Notes: a model not told the origin generated them from the sequence alone. A stretch of DNA of 64,000 nucleotides from Citrobacter tructae (GCF_004684345.1 NZ_CP038469.1:434001-498000), one strand, 5' to 3'. Counted from the stretch's first letter, positions 44,591-53,562 are shown. A program made the numbers and translations.

Positions 44591-44941
44591 TTATGAGTGG
44601 CATTCCTTGAAGGGGATGCCTTTAACCAGCCGCGCAGCGTTATTACCAATGCTCCGACGAGCGTGGCTATCTTGTTGATACGTCAGCGTAAAAAGCGGCG
44701 CTGAAGTCGGTAAGTTTTTATAGTGCACAACCAGTTGTTCCTGGTTGCATCCGATGCCGACGAGCAGCGGTGACTGACATGCCGCCAGCCATGCGCTGTG
44801 GATAGTGTCGGTAGAGTGGCTTTCCCTGATCACAAAAGGGATCCCTTCTTCTTCAATACCCAGCAGGACGTCATTCCAGAGTGAAGTGCAGTCTCCCTGG
44901 GTGAAGATCACGATAGCCGGTGCGCTGAGGTTACTTTCCAT
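44591..44941 (-). CDS. pduH: Diol dehydratase reactivase, small subunit PduH
   Basis: PduH partners PduG in the chaperone that exchanges damaged cobalamin from the diol dehydratase. The 116-residue protein resembles the beta subunit of the dehydratase and should displace it. It overlaps pduG by 11 bases. Confidence 0.94.
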   Translation of the reverse strand: MESNLSAPAIVIFTQGDCTSLWNDVLLGIEEEGIPFVIRESHSTDTIHSAWLAACQSPLLVGIGCNQEQLVVHYKNLPTSAPLFTLTYQQDSHARRSIGNNAARLVKGIPFKECHS

Positions 44942-46763
44942 GAGCGAACGCCTTGTACCAGGAGAGGATTAACCCGGTTGCGACAGCATTTCGTGGGCCT
45001 TCAGTGCCGCGAATATTGCCGCGGCCCGCAACCAGTCGGTAGTGTGCCAGCGCATCCGTGACCAGTTGCGGAACTTCGAAGTCCAGGGAAGAGCCGCCAA
45101 CCAAAACCACAAACGGGATGTCGCGAATATTTCCGGTTGGACTAACCTGACGAAGTGCTCTCAGTGCGTTGGTGACAAAAACGCGTTCTTTGGCGCTGCG
45201 GCGAATGGCGCGAACTTTCTCCAGCGCCAGGTCTCCGGGTAATGGCACTAGTTCATCGGGTTTCACCACACAGACTCGGGCAAACACCGTTGGCGGCAGA
45301 GGGGAGGGGAAGAACTGAACGCTGCCATCTTCGTGGCGAAGGTGGAACAAGCTTTCAACTTTCGCCAGCGGGTATTTTTTGATTTCCTCGGCGAGATAGC
45401 GGTCGTCCAGCCCTAGTTCACGGGCAATGATCATCGTGACCATATCGCCAGCGCCCGCCAGGTGTGTGGCAATAATTTCGCCTTTCGGGTTTATGATGGA
45501 GGCGTCAGTGGAACCCGCGCCGAGATCCAAAATGGCCAGCGGACGCGTTGTGCCTGGTGTGGTTAGAGCGCCCAGAATTGCGGCTTCAGCTTCAGCGCCG
45601 CCTACCTGTACATCGATATTGAGTTTTTGCGTGATTTCTTGGGCAATCATCGCCATTTGCAGGCGATCTGATTTCACCATTGAGGCAATACCCACCGCCT
45701 GTTCCAGCGAGAATTCACCGGCAAGTCCCCCCGTCACGCTGACGGGAACCGAGGTATCAACCGCCAGTAAATCCTGAATGAAGATTTCATGGCTTGGCTT
45801 GTTGGTTAATTCCGCCATGGTCTGGCGTACGTGCTCCAGCATGCCGCCAATATTGGTTCCCGCTTCGCCAGTGACATTATCTAGCCGTGGGCAGTCACCT
45901 ACCGCTTTCATAATGGCTTCTGCGCCCGCTGCAACGTCGACACGAACGGTACGCCCCTGCGACTGAAGCTCGAGGTTTCCAGCGGGAATGGCTCGCGCCT
46001 TCACATCACCCGACGGTGTTTTCACGACGACAGCAGATCGGTTGCCAATCAGGGCGCGCGCCATGGGGACAATATTTTTTGTCTCTTCCGCATTCAGGTT
46101 AAAAACGGTCGCAATTCCGTAAGGATTAGAGAGCGTTTCAATCACTTTTCCGGGGACAGCGACCTCAATGGCCGCCAGCATTCCTAACGGGATACGGTCG
46201 ATATAGAGCACTTCATCGACGATGGGCAACGGCGTAGTAAGACGGTTGCTGACCAGTACGCCATCGTCCTGTTGTAAAATCACGCCCTTTAGCTGATATC
46301 CGGCGCGAACGGAAGCATTAATCATGGTGGCGACATCGGCAAAATCGAATGCTGATGACACCACCAGGATGTAAGGAATATCCGCCGGACGAGTTAACAA
46401 TTCCTCCGGGGTGATCGTGACGCCAACACCTAACCCGACCCCACCCGGCGTTTTAGGGTTGTGACCGATCATGGTTGATTCGGTGATAATGGTTTCGGTG
46501 ATCGTCTCCATCGCCACATCACCAATGACCGGGGTGGCTTCGTTAATTCGGATGAGCGAAATATCGCTGACATTGATGCCCGCATTTTTTGCAGCAAGCG
46601 TAAGCGCCTCCTGAATACCAAACACATTACGTAATGTGCCCTTAATTCCGGTGGTTTCTGCCAGTGCGCTGGCTTTAATGCTCAGCGTGCCAGCGTCATC
46701 CAGGGTCGCCAGTGCGACTTCTGTTGATGAGTTGCCTATGTCAATGCCAGCTATATATCGCAT
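44931..46763 (-). CDS. pduG: Diol dehydratase reactivase, large subunit PduG
   Basis: PduG is an ATP-dependent Hsp70-like reactivator of diol dehydratase. I chose the second of two adjacent ATG codons (MRYIAGIDIGNSSTEVALAT), giving 610 residues as in Salmonella; AGGGA lies seven bases upstream. The actin-like ATPase motifs are IDIGNSSTE (residues 5-13) and ILDLGAGSTDASII near residue 405. Because the enzyme inactivates itself with glycerol and even propanediol, this gene is essential to sustained flux. Confidence 0.96.
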   Translation of the reverse strand: MRYIAGIDIGNSSTEVALATLDDAGTLSIKASALAETTGIKGTLRNVFGIQEALTLAAKNAGINVSDISLIRINEATPVIGDVAMETITETIITESTMIGHNPKTPGGVGLGVGVTITPEELLTRPADIPYILVVSSAFDFADVATMINASVRAGYQLKGVILQQDDGVLVSNRLTTPLPIVDEVLYIDRIPLGMLAAIEVAVPGKVIETLSNPYGIATVFNLNAEETKNIVPMARALIGNRSAVVVKTPSGDVKARAIPAGNLELQSQGRTVRVDVAAGAEAIMKAVGDCPRLDNVTGEAGTNIGGMLEHVRQTMAELTNKPSHEIFIQDLLAVDTSVPVSVTGGLAGEFSLEQAVGIASMVKSDRLQMAMIAQEITQKLNIDVQVGGAEAEAAILGALTTPGTTRPLAILDLGAGSTDASIINPKGEIIATHLAGAGDMVTMIIARELGLDDRYLAEEIKKYPLAKVESLFHLRHEDGSVQFFPSPLPPTVFARVCVVKPDELVPLPGDLALEKVRAIRRSAKERVFVTNALRALRQVSPTGNIRDIPFVVLVGGSSLDFEVPQLVTDALAHYRLVAGRGNIRGTEGPRNAVATGLILSWYKAFAHGK

Positions 46764-46778
46764 CATTTTTCCCTAAAA

Positions 46779-47297
46779 TTAATCGTCACCTTTGAGTTTT
46801 TTACGCTCTACGTACAGCACTGCCGCTTCACGAACGAAAGCTGCGCAAATCTTTGCCTGATAACGATTTTCGAGATCGTCGGCGATGGCCATAAGCTCGT
46901 CTTTGGTTGAGCGATACGGGCGCAGCGCGTTATAGATTTCAAGGATGCGATCGTCAGGTACTGCGGTCAGTTCTGCGGCACGTTCAAAGTTCATCGCCAG
47001 CCTGTCACGTCCGGCATCTTTGGCGATTTCAGCCTGGAGGCGCAGCGTTTCAGGGGTGATGCGCATATCCTGCGCGGTGACCTTGTTGCTCAGCACATTT
47101 TCGAGCGTGAAGTCATCCAGCGTTTTGTTAGTAGCGGTTTTTACCCACTCAGGATGTTTATTTGCGAGCGGGTAATCCGTCACTTTTGCGGTATGTGTTG
47201 ATGAAACAGTCGCGGATGGAGTGACGGTCTCTCCCTGCAGGCTGTTCATACGGCTCAACACATCCCGAACCATCGATTCAATTGCATCGGTATTCAT
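46779..47297 (-). CDS. pduE: Propanediol dehydratase, small subunit PduE
   Basis: PduE is the gamma subunit of B12-dependent propanediol dehydratase. The ATG at 47297 with GAGGAT upstream gives 172 residues; a frame extension to 47315 overlaps pduD and is not preferred. The N-terminus MNTDAIESMVRDVLSRMNSL is an amphipathic helix like the encapsulation peptides of PduD and PduP. Confidence 0.95.
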   Translation of the reverse strand: MNTDAIESMVRDVLSRMNSLQGETVTPSATVSSTHTAKVTDYPLANKHPEWVKTATNKTLDDFTLENVLSNKVTAQDMRITPETLRLQAEIAKDAGRDRLAMNFERAAELTAVPDDRILEIYNALRPYRSTKDELMAIADDLENRYQAKICAAFVREAAVLYVERKKLKGDD

Positions 47298-47311
47298 GGA
47301 GTTATCCTCTA

Positions 47312-47986
47312 TCAAAGCGCCACGCGCAGTTCCTGCGGGTTTTTGCCCGTCACGACGTATTTGGTTTCTTTAATGTGCAGAATGGCCGATTTCGCCTGGT
47401 ACTTCGGACGCGCCATCTGATCATTCAACGTAGGAACTGGCTGCGGAGATTCACGCTTGGCGTAACGCGCGGCGTTCTTACCGATCTGACGGTAGGTTTC
47501 AAGCGTCAGAAGGGGAGCCTGAGGGAACAGCTCCAGATTAGAAAGCGGCGGTAACCCCTGCTGGTGGATAACCGTGGTGCCTTTGGACTGGATGCCGATT
47601 GAAATACCGGAACCACTCAGACGGTTACCTTCTACGGCAACAAACGCCACGTCGGAGGATTTAAAGCAGCGGATGACGCGCGCTTTAACACCTTCTTCTT
47701 CAATACCGGCGATCACTTCGCGCAAGATACTCTTGTGCGGAATACCGACGATATTGACTGTTTGTGACAGTCCAAACGCCGGACCTACTGCAATAATGAC
47801 TTCGTCCTGCTGCTGGCCTTGTTTGGCTTCGCCAATCTCGGTCAGAAAGCTGTCGCCCTGTGCCGCTGCAGCCTGTGGTGCGCTTGCCGCTGTAGATGAG
47901 CGGAATGAGACGGGTTTGTCGCTGGTCTGCATTTCAGACAGTACGTCTTCAATTATCTGGCGCAGCAGCTTTTCATTGATTTCCAT
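47312..47986 (-). CDS. pduD: Propanediol dehydratase, medium subunit PduD
   Basis: PduD is the beta subunit that contacts the cobalamin lower face. The 224-residue protein begins with the helix MEINEKLLRQIIEDVLSEMQ; its first 18 residues target the dehydratase to the lumen in relatives, the best known microcompartment signal. The Rossmann-like core follows an Ala-rich linker of about 20 residues. It lies ten bases after pduC. Confidence 0.96.
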   Translation of the reverse strand: MEINEKLLRQIIEDVLSEMQTSDKPVSFRSSTAASAPQAAAAQGDSFLTEIGEAKQGQQQDEVIIAVGPAFGLSQTVNIVGIPHKSILREVIAGIEEEGVKARVIRCFKSSDVAFVAVEGNRLSGSGISIGIQSKGTTVIHQQGLPPLSNLELFPQAPLLTLETYRQIGKNAARYAKRESPQPVPTLNDQMARPKYQAKSAILHIKETKYVVTGKNPQELRVAL

Positions 47987-47996
47987 TTTTCACCCC

Positions 47997-49661
47997 TTAA
48001 CCAAGCTCGTTGGGATCAAGTGCGCCAGGGATGTTTTTGATCTCTTCCCAGCGTTCGCCTTGCAGGCGATAACCTGTTGCCGGACCGGCATAATCGTTGA
48101 CGTCATTGACTGCGGATAGAACCTGTCCGTCGCCAACGATAATGGCGGAGGTATGCAGATAATCCCCGGTTAACTTGGCTTTCTGGATGTTGAGCATGTC
48201 CTGAGCGACATCGGTAAACCCGCCCTGAGCAAGGGCTTTCACCACTTCCAGACCGTTACGGTTTTTGCTGATGATCTCTTGTGCAAACTTGATGTCTTCA
48301 ACGATGTTACGCTCCGGCATATCTTTCGAACCGTGGGCGTAAGTCGCAGCTTCCACTTCTTCATCAGTGATTGGCGGTAACCCCATTCCGGCAAATACGG
48401 CCTGCAGTGCACGCGCAGCTTTGTTACGAATGGCGATGACGTCTTCTTCACGAACCGGGCGAAGACCACCGTCTACCTTCAGGTCACGCTGGAGAACGTT
48501 GTAGTCATCAAAGTCTTCGGCATCTTCGTTAGAACCCGCAAACATGTTGTCGTAGTTCGGTACGGCGGAATAACCAGAAGAGATGAAGTCAGTACCCGGC
48601 AGGAACTGCATCAGCAAACGCGCAGTACGACGCATATCAGAGTGGGTAAAGGTTTGGTCGTTACTGGAGGCGCATTCCAGATCCAGAGAAGAACAGATCA
48701 GGTTTTCAGCCAGCACCGCACGAATGCCAGACGGAACAGCGGAAGGTACGCCGATACAGCTTACTGAACCGTTTTGCAAACCCTGTACGCCAGCGGCTTT
48801 GGTGATGTAAATGCAGCGGGCTTCCAGATACAGCATGGATTTGCCTTCGGCGTATCCCATCTGAACCTCTGAGCCGGAGCCGGAGGTAAAGCGCATTTTC
48901 AGCCCGCGCGAGGCGTAAGAAGAGGCCAGGAAGCCTTTTGACCATGGAGTGTCGTCGCCATCGGTAAAGACTGGCTCAGTACCGTACACGGAGATAGTTT
49001 CCGCATAGCAGGTGTGGCCTAACATGCCGAGTTTCAGTTCGGTGGCTTCTTCCAGCGAACACTGGGTTAATACGCCAGGACGTCCAACCTGTGAACCGAC
49101 CAGTAGAGCAATGGCGTTAAACGGAGCATAGCGTGCGACGGCAACGGTTGTTTCCTGCTCGTCAAATCCGCGCCATGCGCCTTCTGCCGCATCGGCTGCA
49201 ATCTGCACCGGGTTATCTTTAACGTTGGTGACGTGCGCTTGTTGAGAAGGGGTTCGACGGGCACGCATTTTTTGCATCGACATCATCATCTCGACGACGT
49301 TCATATGCGAAACCACTTCGACAATTTTTGCCGGTGTCATCGCGGTGGTCAGCGGAACGATGTCTTTGCGCTTCACATTCGGATCGCAAAGCATATTGGC
49401 GAGTTTGACTGAGTCCATCGCCATTACTTCTTCTGCGCGCGCCAGATTAATACCGTAGCGGGCAATAAAATGGTCAATCAAATCAAATTCACTGGCGGCT
49501 TTGCCATCCAGTTCAGTGACCATACCGTTAACGATTTTTATGGACGGTTTTGGGTCGTTCGGGCTTTCCATCGCAATGAAGCCTTCTTCGATCCACTCCT
49601 TAACGAAGCCGTCCTGATTCACAGGGCGTTTCGCCAGTGCTTCAAATCTTTTCGATCTCAT
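47997..49661 (-). CDS. pduC: Propanediol dehydratase, large subunit PduC
   Basis: PduC is the catalytic alpha subunit that, with adenosylcobalamin, converts 1,2-propanediol to propionaldehyde. The 554-residue TIM-barrel protein has family length and starts MRSKRFEALAKRPVNQDGFV. The active-site region around GSGSEVQMGYAEGKSMLYLE near residue 261 and SGYSAVPNYDNMFAGSNEDA near residue 363 is conserved. It is flanked by pduB (18-base gap) and pduD. Confidence 0.97.
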   Translation of the reverse strand: MRSKRFEALAKRPVNQDGFVKEWIEEGFIAMESPNDPKPSIKIVNGMVTELDGKAASEFDLIDHFIARYGINLARAEEVMAMDSVKLANMLCDPNVKRKDIVPLTTAMTPAKIVEVVSHMNVVEMMMSMQKMRARRTPSQQAHVTNVKDNPVQIAADAAEGAWRGFDEQETTVAVARYAPFNAIALLVGSQVGRPGVLTQCSLEEATELKLGMLGHTCYAETISVYGTEPVFTDGDDTPWSKGFLASSYASRGLKMRFTSGSGSEVQMGYAEGKSMLYLEARCIYITKAAGVQGLQNGSVSCIGVPSAVPSGIRAVLAENLICSSLDLECASSNDQTFTHSDMRRTARLLMQFLPGTDFISSGYSAVPNYDNMFAGSNEDAEDFDDYNVLQRDLKVDGGLRPVREEDVIAIRNKAARALQAVFAGMGLPPITDEEVEAATYAHGSKDMPERNIVEDIKFAQEIISKNRNGLEVVKALAQGGFTDVAQDMLNIQKAKLTGDYLHTSAIIVGDGQVLSAVNDVNDYAGPATGYRLQGERWEEIKNIPGALDPNELG

Positions 49662-49679
49662 GAATCAGCCTCACGGGTA

Positions 49680-50492
49680 TCAGATGTAGGACGGACGATC
49701 GTTTTTCGGTTCTGAGCCGAGGGTCGCGAGTACGGTTTTACCGATTTCGCGCGCGGAGATGACGGCCTGGCGTACGGCGCCAGAGTCACCGGAAATAACC
49801 AGAATGGCTTCGTTACTGAAGCTGGTGCCATGGGCCGGGGAGCTATAAGCCACAACTTCTACGTTGGCCGATTTCAGTGCGGTATCGGCCATCAGTACAC
49901 CAACGGATGCCGGTGCACCGACGATCACGCCACAGGCACGGCCAATGGGTGCGCCAAAGGCTTTTTCCAGCGCATAGCTGGCACGTGCGGTGTATTGCAT
50001 TTCGATGTGACCGGCTTCATTGGCGTAGACATCGCCGAATGTGCGATCCAGTTCTTTCAGTGCGACTTCAATCCCGCGTTTTACGTCGGAAACATCGTTG
50101 CCGCCCAGGATAATCAGCGAACCATGGCCCGCGCCGCCTTTGGTATCACGGGGAAGCTCAATACTCACCACTTCAGTATTGGTGGCTTTTACCGCTTCAT
50201 CGGCGGCCATGATATGTGGGCCTGCGCCGGTACGGGCGCCAAGGATGCCAATGGAGCGATAGCGTTTTTCAAGTTTCATCGCGTCCAGTAAGGCGCTGTC
50301 GACGTTTGCGATTACCAGGCCGACGGTGTCGCCAATCGCGGTGCCGACAAATTCCGTTAAACTGCAGCTCTTCTCTGCCATAGCCGTCTCTCGTATTGGA
50401 TGATTGTTTTCAGGGATAGCCTTGTGTTCCGGCGTTGCCACACGAGCAATCACCTGCGCCATGATCTGTTCAACCAGCTCATTGCTGCTCAT
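49680..50492 (-). CDS. pduB: Microcompartment shell protein PduB (and short form PduB-prime)
   Basis: PduB is a tandem BMC-domain trimer. The 270-residue protein has an N-terminal extension (residues 1-37, MSSNELVEQIMAQVIARVAT) that links shell to lumen in Salmonella. A second start at Met38 (50381, MAEKSCSLTEFVG) would make the 233-residue PduB-prime known from Salmonella. BMC repeats span about residues 45-150 and 160-260. It overlaps pduA by a few bases. Confidence 0.96.
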   Translation of the reverse strand: MSSNELVEQIMAQVIARVATPEHKAIPENNHPIRETAMAEKSCSLTEFVGTAIGDTVGLVIANVDSALLDAMKLEKRYRSIGILGARTGAGPHIMAADEAVKATNTEVVSIELPRDTKGGAGHGSLIILGGNDVSDVKRGIEVALKELDRTFGDVYANEAGHIEMQYTARASYALEKAFGAPIGRACGVIVGAPASVGVLMADTALKSANVEVVAYSSPAHGTSFSNEAILVISGDSGAVRQAVISAREIGKTVLATLGSEPKNDRPSYI

Positions 50493-50773
50493 CAGCTAAT
50501 TCCCTTCGGTAAGATTTTCTCGACATCGGTATGAGGGCGTGGGATCACGTGTACGGCTTTCACTTCACCCACGTTACGTGCGGCAGCGGCACCTGCATCT
50601 GTTGCAGCCTTTACCGCGCCAACATCACCACGAACAATCACGGTGATCAGTCCTGAACCTATTTTTTCGTAGCCGACCAGCATCACATTGGCTGACTTCA
50701 CCATTGCATCTGCGGCCTCTATGGCTGCAGTTAAGCCTTTGGTTTCTACCATTCCTAACGCTTCTTGTTGCAT
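50492..50773 (-). CDS. pduA: Microcompartment shell protein PduA
   Basis: PduA is a major shell hexamer and the first gene of the operon. The 93-residue protein has one BMC domain (LGMVETKGLTAAIEAADAMV) and the pore loop KIGSGLITVIVRGDVG; its pore passes propanediol and holds back propionaldehyde. It shares most residues with PduJ. Confidence 0.97.
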   Translation of the reverse strand: MQQEALGMVETKGLTAAIEAADAMVKSANVMLVGYEKIGSGLITVIVRGDVGAVKAATDAGAAAARNVGEVKAVHVIPRPHTDVEKILPKGIS

Positions 50774-51298
50774 AAAGACCTCGCCTGGGTTGTCCCGATT
50801 TTCATGACTATAAAAAGAAGCGAGGAAAAAGAATGGCTGACTTGAAGATGAGAGTGAAAAAATAGTGAGTGAGTAGTGTTATAAAATTGCTGGAAAATTA
50901 TCTATGATTTTGTTTTTTAATGTGTTTTTTGATTTTTTTAATGTGAATATTTAGCTATGTCAATACCAGATTTACATTTTTTGTAGTGACAAAATAAATA
51001 TCATTTGCTATGTGGGAAAAATGAATTTGTGATGTTTGTTTGAAAACGAGAATCTGCTATTAGCAATATTTTATTATTTTTATAATGCGTTTTAAATAGG
51101 GTTAATGCCCGTTTTTGTTGACTGTTTTAATAAGGTTGATAGCAAAAATTTGCTATCACTACACGATTTTAAAAAGGCTGTGATACTCAGGTTGCCAACA
51201 ATTTGCCGATTGCTCTTTTTATAGTAAGCCTTGAAGTACTCTACTGCCAGCAGGGAGTCCGCTGGTACAGACACGAACTCTGCTTAGAAGGTGTCACA
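50774..51298. other. Divergent pduA/pduF regulatory region
   Basis: These 525 AT-rich bases carry no convincing gene and separate the minus-strand pdu operon from pduF on the plus strand. They must hold the pdu promoter and the promoter of pduF-pocR. Repeated TTGCTAT/ATAGCAA elements are found at 51005-51011 (half), 51055-51065 (TGCTA-T-TAGCA) and 51138-51157 (perfect palindrome). In Salmonella, PocR, CRP/cAMP and ArcA act on this region; I could not place a convincing CRP site. Confidence 0.7.
51138..51157. promoter_or_regulatory. Palindrome GATAGCAAA-AA-TTTGCTATC, candidate operator
   Basis: A perfect 9-bp inverted repeat with a 2-base centre lies 141 bases before the pduF start. Its core, ATAGCAA-N4-TTGCTAT, recurs at 53222-53241 upstream of cbiA. 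The link to PocR is an inference. Confidence 0.6.
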
Positions 51299-52108
51299 AT
51301 GAATGATTCACTAAAAGCACAATGCATTGCCGAGTTTTTAGGTACCGGGCTGTTTCTGTTTTTTGGCATTGGATGTCTGAGCGCCCTTAAGGTGGCCGGT
51401 GCGAGTTTAGGGCTTTGGGAGATATGCATCATTTGGGGGCTCGGGATCTCGCTGGCGGTCTACCTGACTGCCGGAATATCTGGAGCACACCTCAATCCAG
51501 CCATTACCATTGCACTATGGCTGTTTGCCTGTTTCCCTGGGCGCAAAGTTTTACCTTATACGGTCGCGCAAGTGGCGGGTGCCTTTGGCGGTGCGTTGCT
51601 GGCCTATCTGCTGTATGGCAGTTTATTTATTGAGTATGAGACGGCTAATCATATGGTACGGGGTAGCCTGGAGAGCCTGCAGCTTGCCAGTATTTTTAGT
51701 ACCTATCCGGCGACAGCACTTAGCGTATGGCAAGCGGCGCTGGTAGAGGTAGTGATCACGTCCATTCTGATGGGCATGATTATGGCATTGACGGATGATG
51801 GCAATGGTGTTCCTAAAGGACCGCTCGCCCCATTGCTGATTGGTATCCTGGTTGCCGTCATCGGTGCATCTACGGGTCCGCTCACTGGATTTGCCATGAA
51901 TCCGGCGCGTGATTTTGGTCCTAAGTTGTTCGCCTGGTTTGCCGGATGGGGAGATGTTGCGATGACAGGAGGACGAGATATTCCATACTTCATCGTCCCA
52001 ATTGTTGCCCCCATCATTGGTGCTTGTGCAGGAGCAGCAATTTATCGTTATTTTATTGGCAAAAATTTACCGTGTAATACTTGTAAGCTGGAGGAAAACG
52101 AGAACTAG
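51299..52108 (+). CDS. pduF: Propanediol diffusion facilitator PduF
   Basis: PduF is an aquaglyceroporin of the MIP family that lets 1,2-propanediol into the cell. The ATG at 51299 (MNDSLKAQCIAEFLGTGLF) gives 269 residues. An upstream in-frame start at 51203 would add 32 residues with no family match. Six membrane helices are visible, as well as the two pore NPA-type motifs: SGAHLNPAITIALW near residue 64 and GFAMNPARDFGPK near residue 197. Confidence 0.96.
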   Translation: MNDSLKAQCIAEFLGTGLFLFFGIGCLSALKVAGASLGLWEICIIWGLGISLAVYLTAGISGAHLNPAITIALWLFACFPGRKVLPYTVAQVAGAFGGALLAYLLYGSLFIEYETANHMVRGSLESLQLASIFSTYPATALSVWQAALVEVVITSILMGMIMALTDDGNGVPKGPLAPLLIGILVAVIGASTGPLTGFAMNPARDFGPKLFAWFAGWGDVAMTGGRDIPYFIVPIVAPIIGACAGAAIYRYFIGKNLPCNTCKLEENEN

Positions 52109-52176
52109 CTTCATGGAAAATGTGTATTTTTGAAATGTAAAAACTGATTTCGTGATCCGGTTTCCTGAACTACTTA

Positions 52177-52207
52177 AAAAGTCTCCCCACAATGGGAGAC
52201 TTTTGTT
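52177..52207 (+). terminator. Rho-independent terminator after pduF
   Basis: The stem AAGTCTCCC/GGGAGACTT (52180-52188 with 52195-52203) with a short T run lies 70 bases after pduF. pocR therefore has its own promoter or receives read-through. Confidence 0.8.
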
Positions 52208-52310
52208 ATGGTCCATTACGCCTTTTATCATTGCTTTGGATTGCGAGATGAAAAGCGAATGTAAATAATATGTTTTGTTTATAACAATAAATTAACTGAG
52301 AGGTTTTATC

Positions 52311-53222
52311 ATGATTTCTGCGAGTGCCCTGAACTCAGAACTCATTAATAAAATCGCACAGGATTTTGCGCAAGCCACCAGTTTGGCTGTTGTGGTGGTC
52401 AATATTCACGGTGATGAGATTTCTGAGCTCTTTAATTTTACCCCTTTTTGCCAGTTGATGCGCCAACACCCACAGCACAGTACTCGATGCCGTATGAGCG
52501 ATCGTTGTGGAGGACTTGAGGCATCAAAATCAGACCAGCCATGCATTTATCGCTGTCATGCAGGCCTTACCGATTTTTCTATCCCTTTGGTGATTGCGGG
52601 GCATCTGGTTGGGTTTGTGTTATGTGGTCAGGTGCGCTTAAGCAATGATGTGGGTCTGGTTGATATTTTGAATGTTGATGACCGTTGGCAGGCCGATCCC
52701 GAACTGGTTAATGAATTTCGTAATGTTCCAGAGATGGACTACTCTCGGGTCATCGCCTCTGCAGATTTATTGAAGCTTATTGTGGAAAATTGTCTTAAAA
52801 AACAATTGAATTTTTTTGTTATTAAAGACAGTCCACAACAGTCGGAGTCGGTGCGTCCTGCCCGTAATCCGACCCCCCATGACAGTAAAATGAAAAAAGC
52901 GCTGCGCTACATTGACGCACATTTATCGGATGAGCTTCGCCTTGAAGATGTCGCTTCGCATGTTTATCTCAGCCCGTATTATTTCAGCAAACTGTTCAAA
53001 AAATATCAGGGGATTGGTTTTAATGCCTGGGTAAACCAACAGCGAATGGCAAGTGCTAAAGAATTGCTCTGTCACAGTGACTGGAGCATCGCCAGCATTG
53101 CGCGAAATTTAGGCTTTTCGCAAACCAGTTATTTTTGCAAAGTTTTCCGTCAGACGTATCAGGTGACGCCGCAGGCTTTTCGCCAACAAATTAATGTTGT
53201 TTCGTCCGAAGAATCAGCATAA
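52311..53222 (+). CDS. pocR: Transcriptional activator PocR (AraC family)
   Basis: PocR activates the pdu and cbi/cob operons in response to 1,2-propanediol. The 303-residue protein has an N-terminal PocR sensor domain (about residues 10-170) with a cysteine-rich segment CRMSDRCGGLEASKSDQPC and CHAGLTDFSIPLVIAG. A linker and the C-terminal AraC HTH (about residues 195-295) follow, with HVYLSPYYFSKLFKKYQG and IARNLGFSQTSYFCKVFRQT. It lies between pduF and the cbi leader, as in Salmonella. Confidence 0.96.
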   Translation: MISASALNSELINKIAQDFAQATSLAVVVVNIHGDEISELFNFTPFCQLMRQHPQHSTRCRMSDRCGGLEASKSDQPCIYRCHAGLTDFSIPLVIAGHLVGFVLCGQVRLSNDVGLVDILNVDDRWQADPELVNEFRNVPEMDYSRVIASADLLKLIVENCLKKQLNFFVIKDSPQQSESVRPARNPTPHDSKMKKALRYIDAHLSDELRLEDVASHVYLSPYYFSKLFKKYQGIGFNAWVNQQRMASAKELLCHSDWSIASIARNLGFSQTSYFCKVFRQTYQVTPQAFRQQINVVSSEESA

Positions 53223-53241
53223 ATAGCAATAATTTGCTATT
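53222..53241. promoter_or_regulatory. Palindrome AATAGCAA-N4-TTGCTATT, candidate operator upstream of cbi
   Basis: An inverted repeat of 8-bp arms with a TAAT centre overlaps the last base of the pocR stop codon. It shares the ATAGCAA-N4-TTGCTAT core and spacing with the site before pduF. A further half-site ATAGCA lies at 53295-53300, followed directly by the palindrome GACAAT-AA-ATTGTC at 53301-53314. Confidence 0.6.
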
Positions 53242-53562
53242 GCCGATTTTTGATATCGTTCTGTATGTCCGTCATTATAAAATGAAAAATAAGGATAGCA
53301 GACAATAAATTGTCATAGCGCAACAAAGTAATAGTATCGGAAGGATAAACTGCACCAGTTTTTATTTTTGTGATGAGATACAGTGTCTGTATGAATGACT
53401 TTCTTTATTATAAATTGAAACTTTCATTCGGAATGCAGACATGAGAATAAGCTTAATGACGCCATAACATTGGCTGAATGAGCGCATGAAAATATTAAAA
53501 ATGAATTTTTATCATGAGGTGTGATAATTCATCTCATGACTGGAGCTAAATAGGCTCCTGAG

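Noticed and set aside
51028..51052. Possible CRP site TGTGA-N6-TTTGA in the pduA/pduF region
   Set aside because: Only one half matches the consensus well, so I did not list it as a site, although CRP control of this region is known in Salmonella.
34014..53222. Whether the pdu microcompartment locus is a new system
   Set aside because: The gene order pduABCDEGHJKLMNOPQSTUVWX with pduF and pocR matches the known Salmonella locus. No extra or replaced gene was found.
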